Positions 1 to 5,879 of a stretch of DNA of 18,943 nucleotides are shown in pieces. This DNA is from DATFKA01 sp042095835 (GTDB taxonomy: Bacteria > Bacteroidota > Bacteroidia > Chitinophagales > Saprospiraceae): positions 1-18,943 of the forward strand of contig JBELML010000124.1 of NCBI GenBank assembly GCA_042095835.1, given 5' to 3'. Made by a program: the position numbers and the translations under genes. Each line of letters starts with the position of its first letter. Within the stretch, counting starts at the first letter, position 1. The notes beneath the pieces were generated by a model. It made no database searches. It was not told where the DNA came from and worked only from the letters and a program-made list of their open reading frames with translations.

Positions 1-186
1 TATCGAATGACAAAAATGAAGATGCTAGAGCGGTTTTGAATTGGAGTGTCAGTAGAAATAATAAAAAATTGCAGGGTAATTTTTTGGTGCGTTTGCCCTA
101 ACTAGTGAATGATAGGATGATTAGTGAGACCAAAGCTAAACACACATCATAACTTCACAATTTCAAAATAGCTCCATATCCATAAT
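1..186. other. non-coding stretch upstream of the first tRNA
   Basis: I see no ORF and no complete cloverleaf here. The stretch is AT-rich like the spacers of the tRNA array that follows, so the array may extend beyond the left edge, but no T-loop motif followed by an acceptor stem is visible. Confidence 0.4.
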
Positions 187-260
187 AGAGGGGTAGCTTA
201 ACTGGCCAAAGCACGGGGTTTGGGACCTCGGAGATGAACGTTCGAATCGTTTTCCTTCTA
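187..260 (+). tRNA. tRNA-Pro (anticodon TGG)
   Basis: Full cloverleaf. The 7-bp acceptor AGAGGGG/TCCTTCT contains two G-T wobbles. D-stem is GCTT/AAGC with GG in the loop. Anticodon stem CGGGG/CCTCG closes loop TTTGGGA, with TGG at 221-223 and G37, as is usual for Pro. T-arm is GAACG/CGTTT around loop TTCGAAT. Discriminator is A260. CCA is not encoded. First gene of an eight-tRNA same-strand array. Confidence 0.9.
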
Positions 261-272
261 CAACAATTAACC

Positions 273-345
273 GACCCGGTCGTCTAGTGGCCAAGGATAC
301 TGCACTTTCTATGCGGTGACCAGGGTTCGAATCCCTGTCGGGTTG
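273..345 (+). tRNA. tRNA-Glu (anticodon TTC), unusual base 37
   Basis: Acceptor GACCCGG/TCGGGTT pairs throughout with two G-T wobbles. T-arm CAGGG/CCCTG with loop TTCGAAT is perfect. Anticodon stem CTGCA/TGCGG closes loop CTTTCTA, anticodon TTC at 307-309. Position 37 is T310, where tRNA-Glu almost always has a purine. No CCA is encoded. Only 12 nt separate it from tRNA-Pro. Confidence 0.88.
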
Positions 346-432
346 CGAAAGCTAATGATACGGTCCTGTAAGGAAATAATCTCTTTAGGAATTACATCTT
401 TATACGACTACGTCATTACAACATTGAAACAT

Positions 433-504
433 AGGTGACGAAGCTCTCGTGGGAGAGCGCCCCGCTGAAAACGGGGAGGGTAGGGTTCGACTCCCGGGTT
501 ACCA
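433..504 (+). tRNA. tRNA-Phe (anticodon GAA), degenerate acceptor and T-arm
   Basis: The anticodon arm is textbook: CCCCG/CGGGG closing CTGAAAA, anticodon GAA at 467-469. D-arm is GCTC/GAGC. The body is irregular. Six pairs GGTGAC/GTTACC (434-439 with 498-503) are clear, but the outer pair would be A433/A504. Three nucleotides rather than two separate acceptor from D-stem. T-stem TAGGG/CCCGG has an A-G mismatch next to a T-G pair. This could be a divergent working tRNA or a decaying copy. The exact ends are uncertain by 1-2 nt. Confidence 0.75.
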
Positions 505-561
505 CTAGGAAAATGAAATAATGACTGGATGTATCATTTGGTCAATGAAGTTCTTGGATTT

Positions 562-634
562 GCTCTCGTAGCTTAGTTGGTAAAGCATCTGACTTTTAAT
601 CAGAGGAGCGTAGGTTCGATCCCTACCGGGGGCA
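562..634 (+). tRNA. tRNA-Lys (anticodon TTT)
   Basis: The most canonical member of the array. Acceptor GCTCTCG/CGGGGGC pairs fully with two T-G wobbles. D-stem is GCTT/AAGC. Anticodon stem TCTGA/TCAGA closes CTTTTAA with TTT at 595-597 and A37. T-arm is GTAGG/CCTAC with loop TTCGATC. Discriminator is A634. No CCA is encoded. Confidence 0.92.
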
Positions 635-658
635 CTGTAGTATATGGCATGATAAGAA

Positions 659-731
659 GGAACTTGTGGTGTAATCGGTAGCACACTAGTTTGTCGAACT
701 GGAGGACGGGGATCGTAACCCCCAGGTTCCG
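659..731 (+). tRNA. tRNA-Asp (anticodon GTC), aberrant T-loop
   Basis: An acceptor of 7-8 bp (GGAACTTG/CAGGTTCC) pairs well. D-stem is GTGT/GCAC with GG in the loop. Anticodon stem CTAGT/ACTGG closes TTGTCGA with GTC at 693-695. Position 37 is G rather than the usual A. The T-loop reads ATCGTAA instead of TTCGANN, so T54 and A58 are both replaced, and the T-stem has only four G-C pairs. The reverse-Hoogsteen T54-A58 pair that shapes the elbow cannot form normally, so it may be a pseudogene or an unusual tRNA. Confidence 0.72.
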
Positions 732-831
732 CGTATTGCTTATGTGGTGAAGTGATGATATAGAAATAATGATTTAGAAAGTGATAGGTTGGCTTCGTAT
801 TGAAAGCCTTATAAATTACATCATTACACAT

Positions 832-902
832 AGCTCAGTCGTCTAAAGGCAGGATACTGGAATTTGACTCCAGGGATAGAGGTTCGAATCCTTTCTGAGC
901 TT
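832..902 (+). tRNA. tRNA-Gln (anticodon TTG)
   Basis: Perfect 7-bp acceptor AGCTCAG/CTGAGCT. D-stem is GTCT/GGAT. Anticodon stem CTGGA/TCCAG closes ATTTGAC with TTG at 863-866 and A37. T-arm is AGAGG/CCTTT with loop TTCGAAT. The discriminator would be T902, and the next bases 903-905 spell CCA, one of only two such cases in the array. A T discriminator is unusual for Gln. Confidence 0.85.
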
Positions 903-923
903 CCAATTTTCCTATCCCTTTTT

Positions 924-999
924 GCTGGGTTGGCCTAAAGGTTAGGGCATCCGCCTGATACGTGGAAGATTGGTAGTTCGAATCTATCACCCAGTACCA
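924..999 (+). tRNA. tRNA-Ile (anticodon GAT) with encoded CCA
   Basis: Acceptor GCTGGGT/ACCCAGT pairs with one G-T. D-stem is GCCT/GGGC. Anticodon stem TCCGC/GTGGA closes CTGATAC with GAT at 957-959 and A37. T-arm is GGTAG/CTATC with loop TTCGAAT. Discriminator is A996, followed directly by CCA at 997-999. It lies outside any rRNA operon, where a tRNA-Ile(GAT) is often found. Confidence 0.88.
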
Positions 1000-1075
1000 A
1001 GCTTTTTTGTAGAAGTCCGGCGCTTCTGCTCTATGTATTTAAGGTCAAAACATCTCCATATCAAAACTTAACTAA

Positions 1076-1147
1076 GGCGCGATGGTGTAATTGGTAGCAC
1101 AGAAGACTCATGATCTTCTAGTCTGGGTTCGAGTCCTAGTTGCGCAA
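1076..1147 (+). tRNA. tRNA-Met type (anticodon CAT), mismatched first acceptor pair
   Basis: Anticodon stem GAAGA/TCTTC closes CTCATGA with CAT at 1109-1111. D-stem is GTGT/GCAC. T-arm is CTGGG/CCTAG with loop TTCGAGT. Acceptor pairs 2-7 form, but position 1 is G and position 72 is A, so the end is open as in bacterial initiators (normally C-A). It lacks the three G-C pairs of an initiator anticodon stem, so elongator Met or a lysidine-type tRNA-Ile is likelier. Position 37 is G instead of A. Last recognised tRNA of the array. Confidence 0.83.
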
Positions 1148-1261
1148 CTATTGTAGAAGATCGAAGCGTTTAGATTGTTTAGGGTTTAGTGGGTTATGAG
1201 TTTATAAGTTTATGAGGTTAATAGGTAGGGTAACAAAGGTGAGGCCGGTAGCTTTTCGTGA

Positions 1262-1320
1262 AGTATACATAACACATAACATATGACACATGACACTTGT
1301 CATTTGGCACTTGACACCTA
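1262..1320. repeat. low-complexity ACACATAAC / ATGACACTTG tract
   Basis: Degenerate short units (ACATAAC, ATGACAC, TTGACAC) follow one another, and ATGACACTTGTCAT at 1290-1303 is itself a palindrome. A related stretch recurs near 1402. Function unknown. Confidence 0.55.
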
Positions 1321-1327
1321 GCCAAGC

Positions 1328-1357
1328 ATCCCGACATTCGCTGCGCTGCGCCGGGAT
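1328..1357. repeat. inverted repeat, REP-like hairpin
   Basis: ATCCCG (1328-1333) pairs with CGGGAT (1352-1357) around a GC-rich interior with repeated GCTGCG. It looks like the short dispersed hairpins of many genomes, but dispersal cannot be seen in one window. Confidence 0.5.
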
Positions 1358-1363
1358 TAATTC

Positions 1364-1396
1364 GACCAGATTGTAGTGCTGCGCACTACAAAGGTC
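1364..1396. repeat. inverted repeat with 9-bp perfect arms
   Basis: TTGTAGTGC (1371-1379) and GCACTACAA (1383-1391) are exact complements around a 3-nt loop. Flanking GACC (1364-1367) and GGTC (1393-1396) extend the stem after a small internal bulge. It starts six bases after the preceding hairpin. It lacks a T-tract, so it is not a classical terminator. Confidence 0.6.
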
Positions 1397-1451
1397 TCAT
1401 TAACATAACACATAAAAGTAGTGCATTTAGAATTTTCGAAAAGCAGGATAA

Positions 1452-1459
1452 TATCTTTG
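1452..1459 (+). promoter_or_regulatory. Bacteroidota -7 element (TATCTTTG)
   Basis: Exact match to TAnnTTTG, with a weak -33 candidate TTTAG at 1426-1430. It ends one base before the ATG at 1461, so transcription would begin inside or after that codon. This argues for the downstream GTG at 1536 as the real start. Confidence 0.5.
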
Positions 1460-1535
1460 GATGTTACCTGTTTTTTCTTTTGGTAAACTTCTGTATCTTT
1501 CTTTAGAAAGCAGTATCACCACCATAAACTTTAAA

Positions 1536-2912
1536 GTGAAAATCACCCGCAAACAACTTTTTCTTTACCTAGCTTTTTTAGTTGGGGCCTTTCTCTTGGC
1601 TGGCTTACTCGTTGCCCTACTCATCCGCTCGCGAGTCGATATTCCTAATGAAGAGATGTGGTCATTGGTGCAGCGATTTTATAGTTCAGCTATTAAATGG
1701 CCATTTTTTTATTTATTCCTGCAAGTACCTTACCTCAGTTTTTTATTAATACGCTCTTGGTGGAGAGATTACCAGCGTAATGCTTGGCGAGGCTTCCTTA
1801 AAGGGATTAGTTTAAAAGGCATACTGCCTTTCTTGTTGATTTGGCTATCACTCAAAGGGATCGATGCGTTTCGTACCAGTGATCAGATGGATTACAAATG
1901 GGATTACAGTATCGAGAATCAAACCGATCGAGCTAATGATCATTTCAGTAAAGATGGTAAGCATCGAGGGATACACGTTTTTGACTTGCAAGCAGATTCT
2001 ACCGACCTCAATATTCTTAAAACCTCTAATGTAGAGTGGATCACTTTTACACCATTTATACCACAGGATTATTATGATCAACCACAGATAGTCGGAGAGT
2101 ATGACCTGCCGGATTCTATTTATTATTTCCAATCTTGGGAGCGTAAGATCAATTGGGCAAAAGCAAAGGACTTTAAGGTGATGATCAAGCCTCACATTTG
2201 GTTAGTGAATACTGACAATGGGAAATGGCGTTCAGATATTGCTATGCACAACGAAGCCGATTGGGAGAAGTGGTTCGGTCGATACGAATTCGAAATTCTA
2301 GCTTTTGCGGAATTAGCACAGCAAGTTCAAGCTGAAGCCTATTGTATTGGTACAGAACTACAACAGACGGCTATCCAACAACCAGAACGGTGGCGAGCAT
2401 TGATCCGAAAAGTGCGGTTGATCTATGATGGGACGCTTGTGTATGCCGCCAACTGGAATGAAGAAGTAGAGCAAGTCCCTTTTTGGGATGACCTCGATTA
2501 CATTGGCGTACAGGCTTATTATCCACTTGCCAATCAGAACAATCCTTCCTTAGCTGCCCTAGAAAAAGGCTGGGAAGGACATTATCCAATACTACAAAGC
2601 TTATCGAAGAAGTATAATAAGAAAATCTTATTTACCGAATTGGGCTACAAGTCTACTCCCGATGCGGGCCGCAAGCCCTGGGCATGGAACAACTTCGGCA
2701 ATCGCTTTTATAAACCCATTTCTCACCGCACCCAAGCCCATTGCTACCAAGCCTTCTTCAATACCGTTTGGCAACAAGAGTGGATGGCGGGCGTACACAT
2801 TTGGGAGTGGCAAACCCGCGGCCAAAGTGATGGACAAAATAATGCCTTTACTCTAGAAGGGAAACCCGCCCTGAATGTAGTAGCAAAAGGCTTTTATGTG
2901 GAACCAAAATAG
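1536..2912 (+). CDS. membrane-anchored GH113-like glycoside hydrolase
   Basis: A (beta/alpha)8-barrel hydrolase resembling family GH113, whose characterised members are beta-mannanases. The N-terminus (MKITRKQ... from the GTG start) is a hydrophobic anchor. Two more hydrophobic stretches follow within about 130 residues, so the enzyme is tethered by up to three membrane segments with the barrel outside the cytoplasm (inference). Two glutamates fit the retaining mechanism: E274 in YCIGTELQ at the end of a predicted strand (acid/base) and E368 in LFTELGYKS (nucleophile). The segment IGVQAYYPL fits a barrel strand. An upstream in-frame ATG at 1461 gives 483 residues, but it abuts the -7 element at 1452-1459. 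I prefer GTG 1536 (458 residues). No polysaccharide-utilisation genes are adjacent, so the substrate is unknown. A wall-glycan or exopolysaccharide role is equally possible. Confidence 0.85.
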   Translation: MKITRKQLFLYLAFLVGAFLLAGLLVALLIRSRVDIPNEEMWSLVQRFYSSAIKWPFFYLFLQVPYLSFLLIRSWWRDYQRNAWRGFLKGISLKGILPFLLIWLSLKGIDAFRTSDQMDYKWDYSIENQTDRANDHFSKDGKHRGIHVFDLQADSTDLNILKTSNVEWITFTPFIPQDYYDQPQIVGEYDLPDSIYYFQSWERKINWAKAKDFKVMIKPHIWLVNTDNGKWRSDIAMHNEADWEKWFGRYEFEILAFAELAQQVQAEAYCIGTELQQTAIQQPERWRALIRKVRLIYDGTLVYAANWNEEVEQVPFWDDLDYIGVQAYYPLANQNNPSLAALEKGWEGHYPILQSLSKKYNKKILFTELGYKSTPDAGRKPWAWNNFGNRFYKPISHRTQAHCYQAFFNTVWQQEWMAGVHIWEWQTRGQSDGQNNAFTLEGKPALNVVAKGFYVEPK

Positions 2913-2933
2913 GTACATAGATAACATAGGCAG

Positions 2934-3024
2934 ACATCACCACCACCACATCAAAAAATCTCCACATCACTACATCACCACATCACCACACCTCCATGTC
3001 ACTACATCACCACATCAAAAAATC
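2934..3024. repeat. degenerate 8-bp tandem repeat (ACATCACC)
   Basis: About ten variants of ACATCACC fill the gap between two convergent genes. The 14-mer CACATCAAAAAATC occurs at 2947-2960 and again at 3011-3024, exactly 64 bp (eight units) apart. The tract ends two bases from the stop codon of the acetyltransferase gene, so no conventional terminator separates the convergent genes. Confidence 0.7.
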
Positions 3025-3025
3025 C

Positions 3026-3445
3026 CTACACCCTCCGACTCAAGATAGCGAAATCGATTCCTCTTTTATGGTAGGTTTCGCCAGTGGGGTAGAGGCCAAA
3101 GCGCTCATAGTAAGCGGTTTTATCTACTCGCGCATTGCACCATAATTCCTGAAAACCTTGTTCGTGAGTATACTGAATGGTATGCTTAAGCAAGAGGGTT
3201 CCATAACCTTTCCCCTGATGTGCCACGAGTGTAGCAAACTTTCTAAATTGTGCTTTCTCTCCTTGTGGGAAAAGGGATAGGATAGAGACTAATTCCTCCT
3301 GTAAGAATAACCCAAAATGAGTAGCTTCGCTATCCAAATCAAGTTGGATAAAATCAAAAGGTTGATCTGGCCACATGACTTCATGACGGATCGGCCAAGT
3401 CTGTTCAGCCTCAATTGTTTTTATACTAATCTTTAGGTTGCTCAT
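3026..3445 (-). CDS. GNAT family N-acetyltransferase
   Basis: A 139-residue single-domain GNAT protein that would transfer an acetyl group from acetyl-CoA to an amine. The acetyl-CoA pyrophosphate loop is seen as HQGKGYG (around residues 76-82) after the strand FRKFATLV. A following helix LLLKHTIQYT and the C-terminal CNARVDKTAYYERFGLYPTG, with the Tyr-containing helix common in the family, complete the fold. The length is normal for stand-alone GNATs. The start is an ATG. It is convergent with the hydrolase gene, and no partner gene suggests a substrate. Sequence alone does not tell whether the target is a small molecule, a peptide or a protein terminus. Confidence 0.88.
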   Translation of the reverse strand: MSNLKISIKTIEAEQTWPIRHEVMWPDQPFDFIQLDLDSEATHFGLFLQEELVSILSLFPQGEKAQFRKFATLVAHQGKGYGTLLLKHTIQYTHEQGFQELWCNARVDKTAYYERFGLYPTGETYHKRGIDFAILSRRV

Positions 3446-3786
3446 GCTTTACTTTTTGAAAATGAAGTTGTCTAAGGTTTTCTGTTGCAGGCGAGAAAAC
3501 AGTATTTTGAGGCTAATCGAGGCAAAAAACGCAAGCTATGCATCGCATAGATGAGGCTTTTTAACGAAGAGTAGCCTTAAAAGATGTTTTTGATAGCCCA
3601 ACAAGGAAACTTTAAACAGCTTCAATAAATATTCCAGTCGATATTAGTTGTTGAAGAATGTGTCAATGGTTTAGGTATTCAATCGTTTACTCATTTCAAC
3701 ATTTTCCCATTCCCCAATAAATCTCCAATAAATCCCCCAAAGTTTCCATCCAAATTGTACTTTTGATACGACCCAAAAATGATATA
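3446..3786. other. divergent intergenic region with one hairpin
   Basis: No ORF is supported. A perfect hairpin CTATGC-ATC-GCATAG lies at 3536-3550, followed by a second imperfect repeat in which AGGCT pairs with AGCCT. A -7 element occurs at 3758-3765. I find no convincing promoter for the minus-strand acetyltransferase gene. Confidence 0.45.
3758..3765 (+). promoter_or_regulatory. Bacteroidota -7 element (TACTTTTG)
   Basis: Exact TAnnTTTG match without a clear -33 box. It overlaps the TTG at 3763 that would give the longest reading frame, so the gene more likely starts at GTG 3787, about 20 nt downstream. Confidence 0.4.
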
Positions 3787-5628
3787 GTGAAACACAGCCG
3801 CATCCTACTCCTAGTTTTAGCCTTTATCTTGATTGCTGGCAATCTCTGGATCAACCGTTGGCCAACGAATCTTTATTATGGTGATTCTAATGGTTATTAT
3901 TTGCACGTCGTTTCTTTTTGGGTGAATCAGGATGTGGGCGATTATGATAAAACAATCACGACTCTGCGAGAGGTCAACCCCGCTTCGGGTGATCCAAGAG
4001 AAGATGAGTTCGGTATACGGCTGACAGAAAAAGGGAGGAGGTATATCAAATACACTTTAGGCGTACCTCTTATGGAGTCGCCCTTCTTTTTACTGGCGCA
4101 TTTATATGCCACGATATCTCCAAAATATGAAGCCAATGGATGGACCCCGCCCTATCTTTTTGTAGTGGGTTTTGCCATCATCTTTTATGTATTACTGGGT
4201 TTTTATTGCTTGATCGATGTATTGAAAAACTACTTTTCTGATATTGTAGTCACGCTGGTTTGTTTGGCTCTAGTGCTGGCTACCAATCTGTTTTATCAAA
4301 CCAACTATGTGACGATGTCGCATGGGTTTTTATTTGCTCAGCATTGTTTGTTGATCTATTTGAGCCATCATTTTCATCGGCAGCCGACTTGGCAGAAAGC
4401 TTTAGGTATCGGTGCTGCGGTGGGCTTAATTGCCTTGACCAGAGTCCCGGAGGTAATCAGTGCTTTGGTACCCTTGTTGTGGGGCGTTTACAATTGGAAA
4501 ACTTTCCAAGAGCGCATTCAATTCTTTTTAAAGCACTTCCATTATTTGCTTTTGGCAGGTCTGGGGTTCTTGGTGGTATTTTCTTTGCAATTTGCCTATT
4601 GGTATTATGTAAGTGGGCACTTGGTTTTTAATCCCTATAAAGGCGAAGGATTTAATTTTCTTAAGCCTAGGTTTTATAATGCTTTTTTCCATTTTAAAAA
4701 TGGCTGGCTGCTTTATACGCCGATCATGGCCTTGAGTTTGGTGGGCTTATTGTTGCTGAGAAAATATCAGCGGGGTTTGCTCCTTCCGATCTTTAGTTTT
4801 GTGCTTTTTCATGCCTGGATCCACTACTCTTATTATGTATTTAGCTACTTTCCTGGATTGGGACAACGGCCAATGGTGGAGACTTATCCATTGCTGAGTT
4901 TTGGTTTAGCGGCTTGTTTTGCTACGCTTTTGAATAAGAAATTTTGGTCATGGCTGCCCTACGGAGCCATCGCTATTTTTGGATTGCTCAATTTGTTCCA
5001 AACTTGGCAGATGGCCAAAGGCGTCACTTGGTCCGAAAGACACAACGCTGCCTTCTATTGGGCAACCTTTGGCACTATGAAATCATCGCTCAATTCCTTG
5101 AGAGCTTATGATACCAAAGAGTTACAACCTGAAGAAGAAGAGATCACTTTCGTGAAAACGCTTTTTAGCCAAAATTTTGAAGACACTTCCTTGATCCATA
5201 CTACAGCAGCGAATGCTTTTGCAGGAGAAAAGGCTTTGCTAGCAGATCAAGAGTTTCATACGCTGCTTGACAAATTTGCCCTGACTGATGCTCAAGGTGG
5301 AGATTGGTTGAAAGTGAGCGTTCAAGCTTATATGCCCAAAGAAGGCCTGGTTGGTCACCGTGATTATGCCCAAAATCTTTTCATTGAGTTGTATGATAAA
5401 GCAGGTAAACGTAGAAAAGAACGAAACATCAAACCTTCTACTCACCTAGGAAATACTATTTTCTCCATTTGGACACCAGGTAATAAGGAGCAATGGGGAG
5501 AAGCCTCCTTTTATACCAAAATACCACCATCCGTACTCGACCAGGGGACCGCCAAGATTTATATCTTCAATCCTTCACGTCAGAAACTGTATTTGGATGA
5601 TTTAAAATTAGAGCTTTACCGCCGCTAG
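3787..5628 (+). CDS. GT-C-like polytopic membrane protein
   Basis: A 613-residue protein with about ten hydrophobic segments in the first 440 residues, then a soluble C-terminal region of some 160 residues with beta-rich character (GDWLKVSVQAYMP, KIYIFNPSRQKLYLDDLKLEL). The first segment (SRILLLVLAFILIAGNLWI) is followed by a loop with YYGDSNGYY. An acidic residue in the first extracytoplasmic loop is typical of GT-C glycosyltransferases that use polyprenyl-linked sugars, so a role in glycosylation of wall, lipid or exported protein is plausible. I see no diagnostic motif for a named family. The C-terminal part resembles a carbohydrate-binding jelly roll, but this is inference. GTG 3787 gives a normal N-terminus (MKHSRILLL). 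A TTG at 3763 is possible but lies on a -7 element. No neighbouring gene shares its strand and function. Confidence 0.65.
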   Translation: MKHSRILLLVLAFILIAGNLWINRWPTNLYYGDSNGYYLHVVSFWVNQDVGDYDKTITTLREVNPASGDPREDEFGIRLTEKGRRYIKYTLGVPLMESPFFLLAHLYATISPKYEANGWTPPYLFVVGFAIIFYVLLGFYCLIDVLKNYFSDIVVTLVCLALVLATNLFYQTNYVTMSHGFLFAQHCLLIYLSHHFHRQPTWQKALGIGAAVGLIALTRVPEVISALVPLLWGVYNWKTFQERIQFFLKHFHYLLLAGLGFLVVFSLQFAYWYYVSGHLVFNPYKGEGFNFLKPRFYNAFFHFKNGWLLYTPIMALSLVGLLLLRKYQRGLLLPIFSFVLFHAWIHYSYYVFSYFPGLGQRPMVETYPLLSFGLAACFATLLNKKFWSWLPYGAIAIFGLLNLFQTWQMAKGVTWSERHNAAFYWATFGTMKSSLNSLRAYDTKELQPEEEEITFVKTLFSQNFEDTSLIHTTAANAFAGEKALLADQEFHTLLDKFALTDAQGGDWLKVSVQAYMPKEGLVGHRDYAQNLFIELYDKAGKRRKERNIKPSTHLGNTIFSIWTPGNKEQWGEASFYTKIPPSVLDQGTAKIYIFNPSRQKLYLDDLKLELYRR

Positions 5629-5651
5629 GAAGCCGCCGCTTTTATACTCCA

Positions 5652-5665
5652 AGCAATAAATTGCT
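5652..5665 (+). terminator. weak hairpin after the GT-C-like gene
   Basis: AGCAA and TTGCT pair around a TAAA loop, followed shortly by a run of five T. The stem is short, so it is at best a weak terminator. Confidence 0.3.
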
Positions 5666-5681
5666 CCATTTTTGGTCTCAG

Positions 5682-5707
5682 ATTCTAGGTTATTTACCAG
5701 CTAGAAT
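5682..5707. repeat. inverted repeat upstream of the BlaI operators
   Basis: ATTCTAG (5682-5688) and CTAGAAT (5701-5707) are exact complements with a 12-nt gap. Its sequence differs from the three downstream dyads. Role unknown. Confidence 0.35.
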
Positions 5708-5738
5708 GACCTAAATACTATCGCTATTTTGTCTTAAA

Positions 5739-5754
5739 TACGAAATCATTCGTA
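5739..5754. promoter_or_regulatory. BlaI-type operator 1
   Basis: TACGAA-N4-TTCGTA with spacer ATCA. It lies upstream of the -33 box. Its centre is 30 bp from that of operator 2. It is the first of three copies found only in front of the blaI-like gene in this window. Confidence 0.8.
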
Positions 5755-5760
5755 AATAAA

Positions 5761-5792
5761 TTTGGAAATACGAATCGATTCGTATATGTTTG
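5761..5792 (+). promoter_or_regulatory. promoter of the BlaI/M56 operon
   Basis: -33 box TTTG at 5761-5764, a 20-nt spacer, then a perfect -7 element TATGTTTG at 5785-5792. The spacer contains operator 2 and the expected start of transcription (about 5797) lies in operator 3. Repressor binding would block polymerase directly. Confidence 0.8.
5769..5784. promoter_or_regulatory. BlaI-type operator 2, in the promoter spacer
   Basis: TACGAATCGATTCGTA is a perfect 16-bp palindrome, extended to 18 bp by flanking A and T (5768-5785). It abuts the -7 element. As the only perfect copy it is probably the strongest site. Confidence 0.85.
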
Positions 5793-5794
5793 CA

Positions 5795-5810
5795 TACGAA
5801 ACGATTCGTA
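5795..5810. promoter_or_regulatory. BlaI-type operator 3, over the transcription start
   Basis: TACGAA-N4-TTCGTA with spacer ACGA, 26 bp centre to centre from operator 2. It begins two bases after the -7 element. Confidence 0.8.
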
Positions 5811-5879
5811 GATAAATAACTGCGCTCTTCAATGAATCCATGGTTTGATTAAAACTATGGGATTTGTCGAAGCATCCTA

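Larger units (their letters stand above)
1148..1535. other. repeat-rich spacer between tRNA array and hydrolase gene
   Basis: No credible ORF. It holds a low-complexity ACACATAAC/ATGACAC tract (about 1262-1320), two consecutive inverted repeats (1328-1357 and 1364-1396), a further AACATAACACATAA stretch near 1402, and a promoter-like -7 element at 1452-1459. Confidence 0.6.

Noticed and set aside
346..432. possible extra tRNA between Glu and Phe
   Set aside because: No TTCRA T-loop or acceptor complement; nothing folds as a cloverleaf.
505..831. minus-strand open frame of 108 codons across the tRNA array
   Set aside because: It runs antisense through tRNA-Lys and tRNA-Asp, with no recognisable protein character.
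1076..1147. initiator tRNA-fMet
   Set aside because: The anticodon stem lacks the three consecutive G-C pairs of initiators, despite the open 1:72 pair.
2934..3024. CRISPR array
   Set aside because: Units are 8 bp, contiguous and degenerate, with no unique spacers and no cas genes.
4260..4631. open frame of 123 codons on the plus strand
   Set aside because: It is an out-of-frame shadow within the GT-C-like gene, whose hydrophobic segments account for it.
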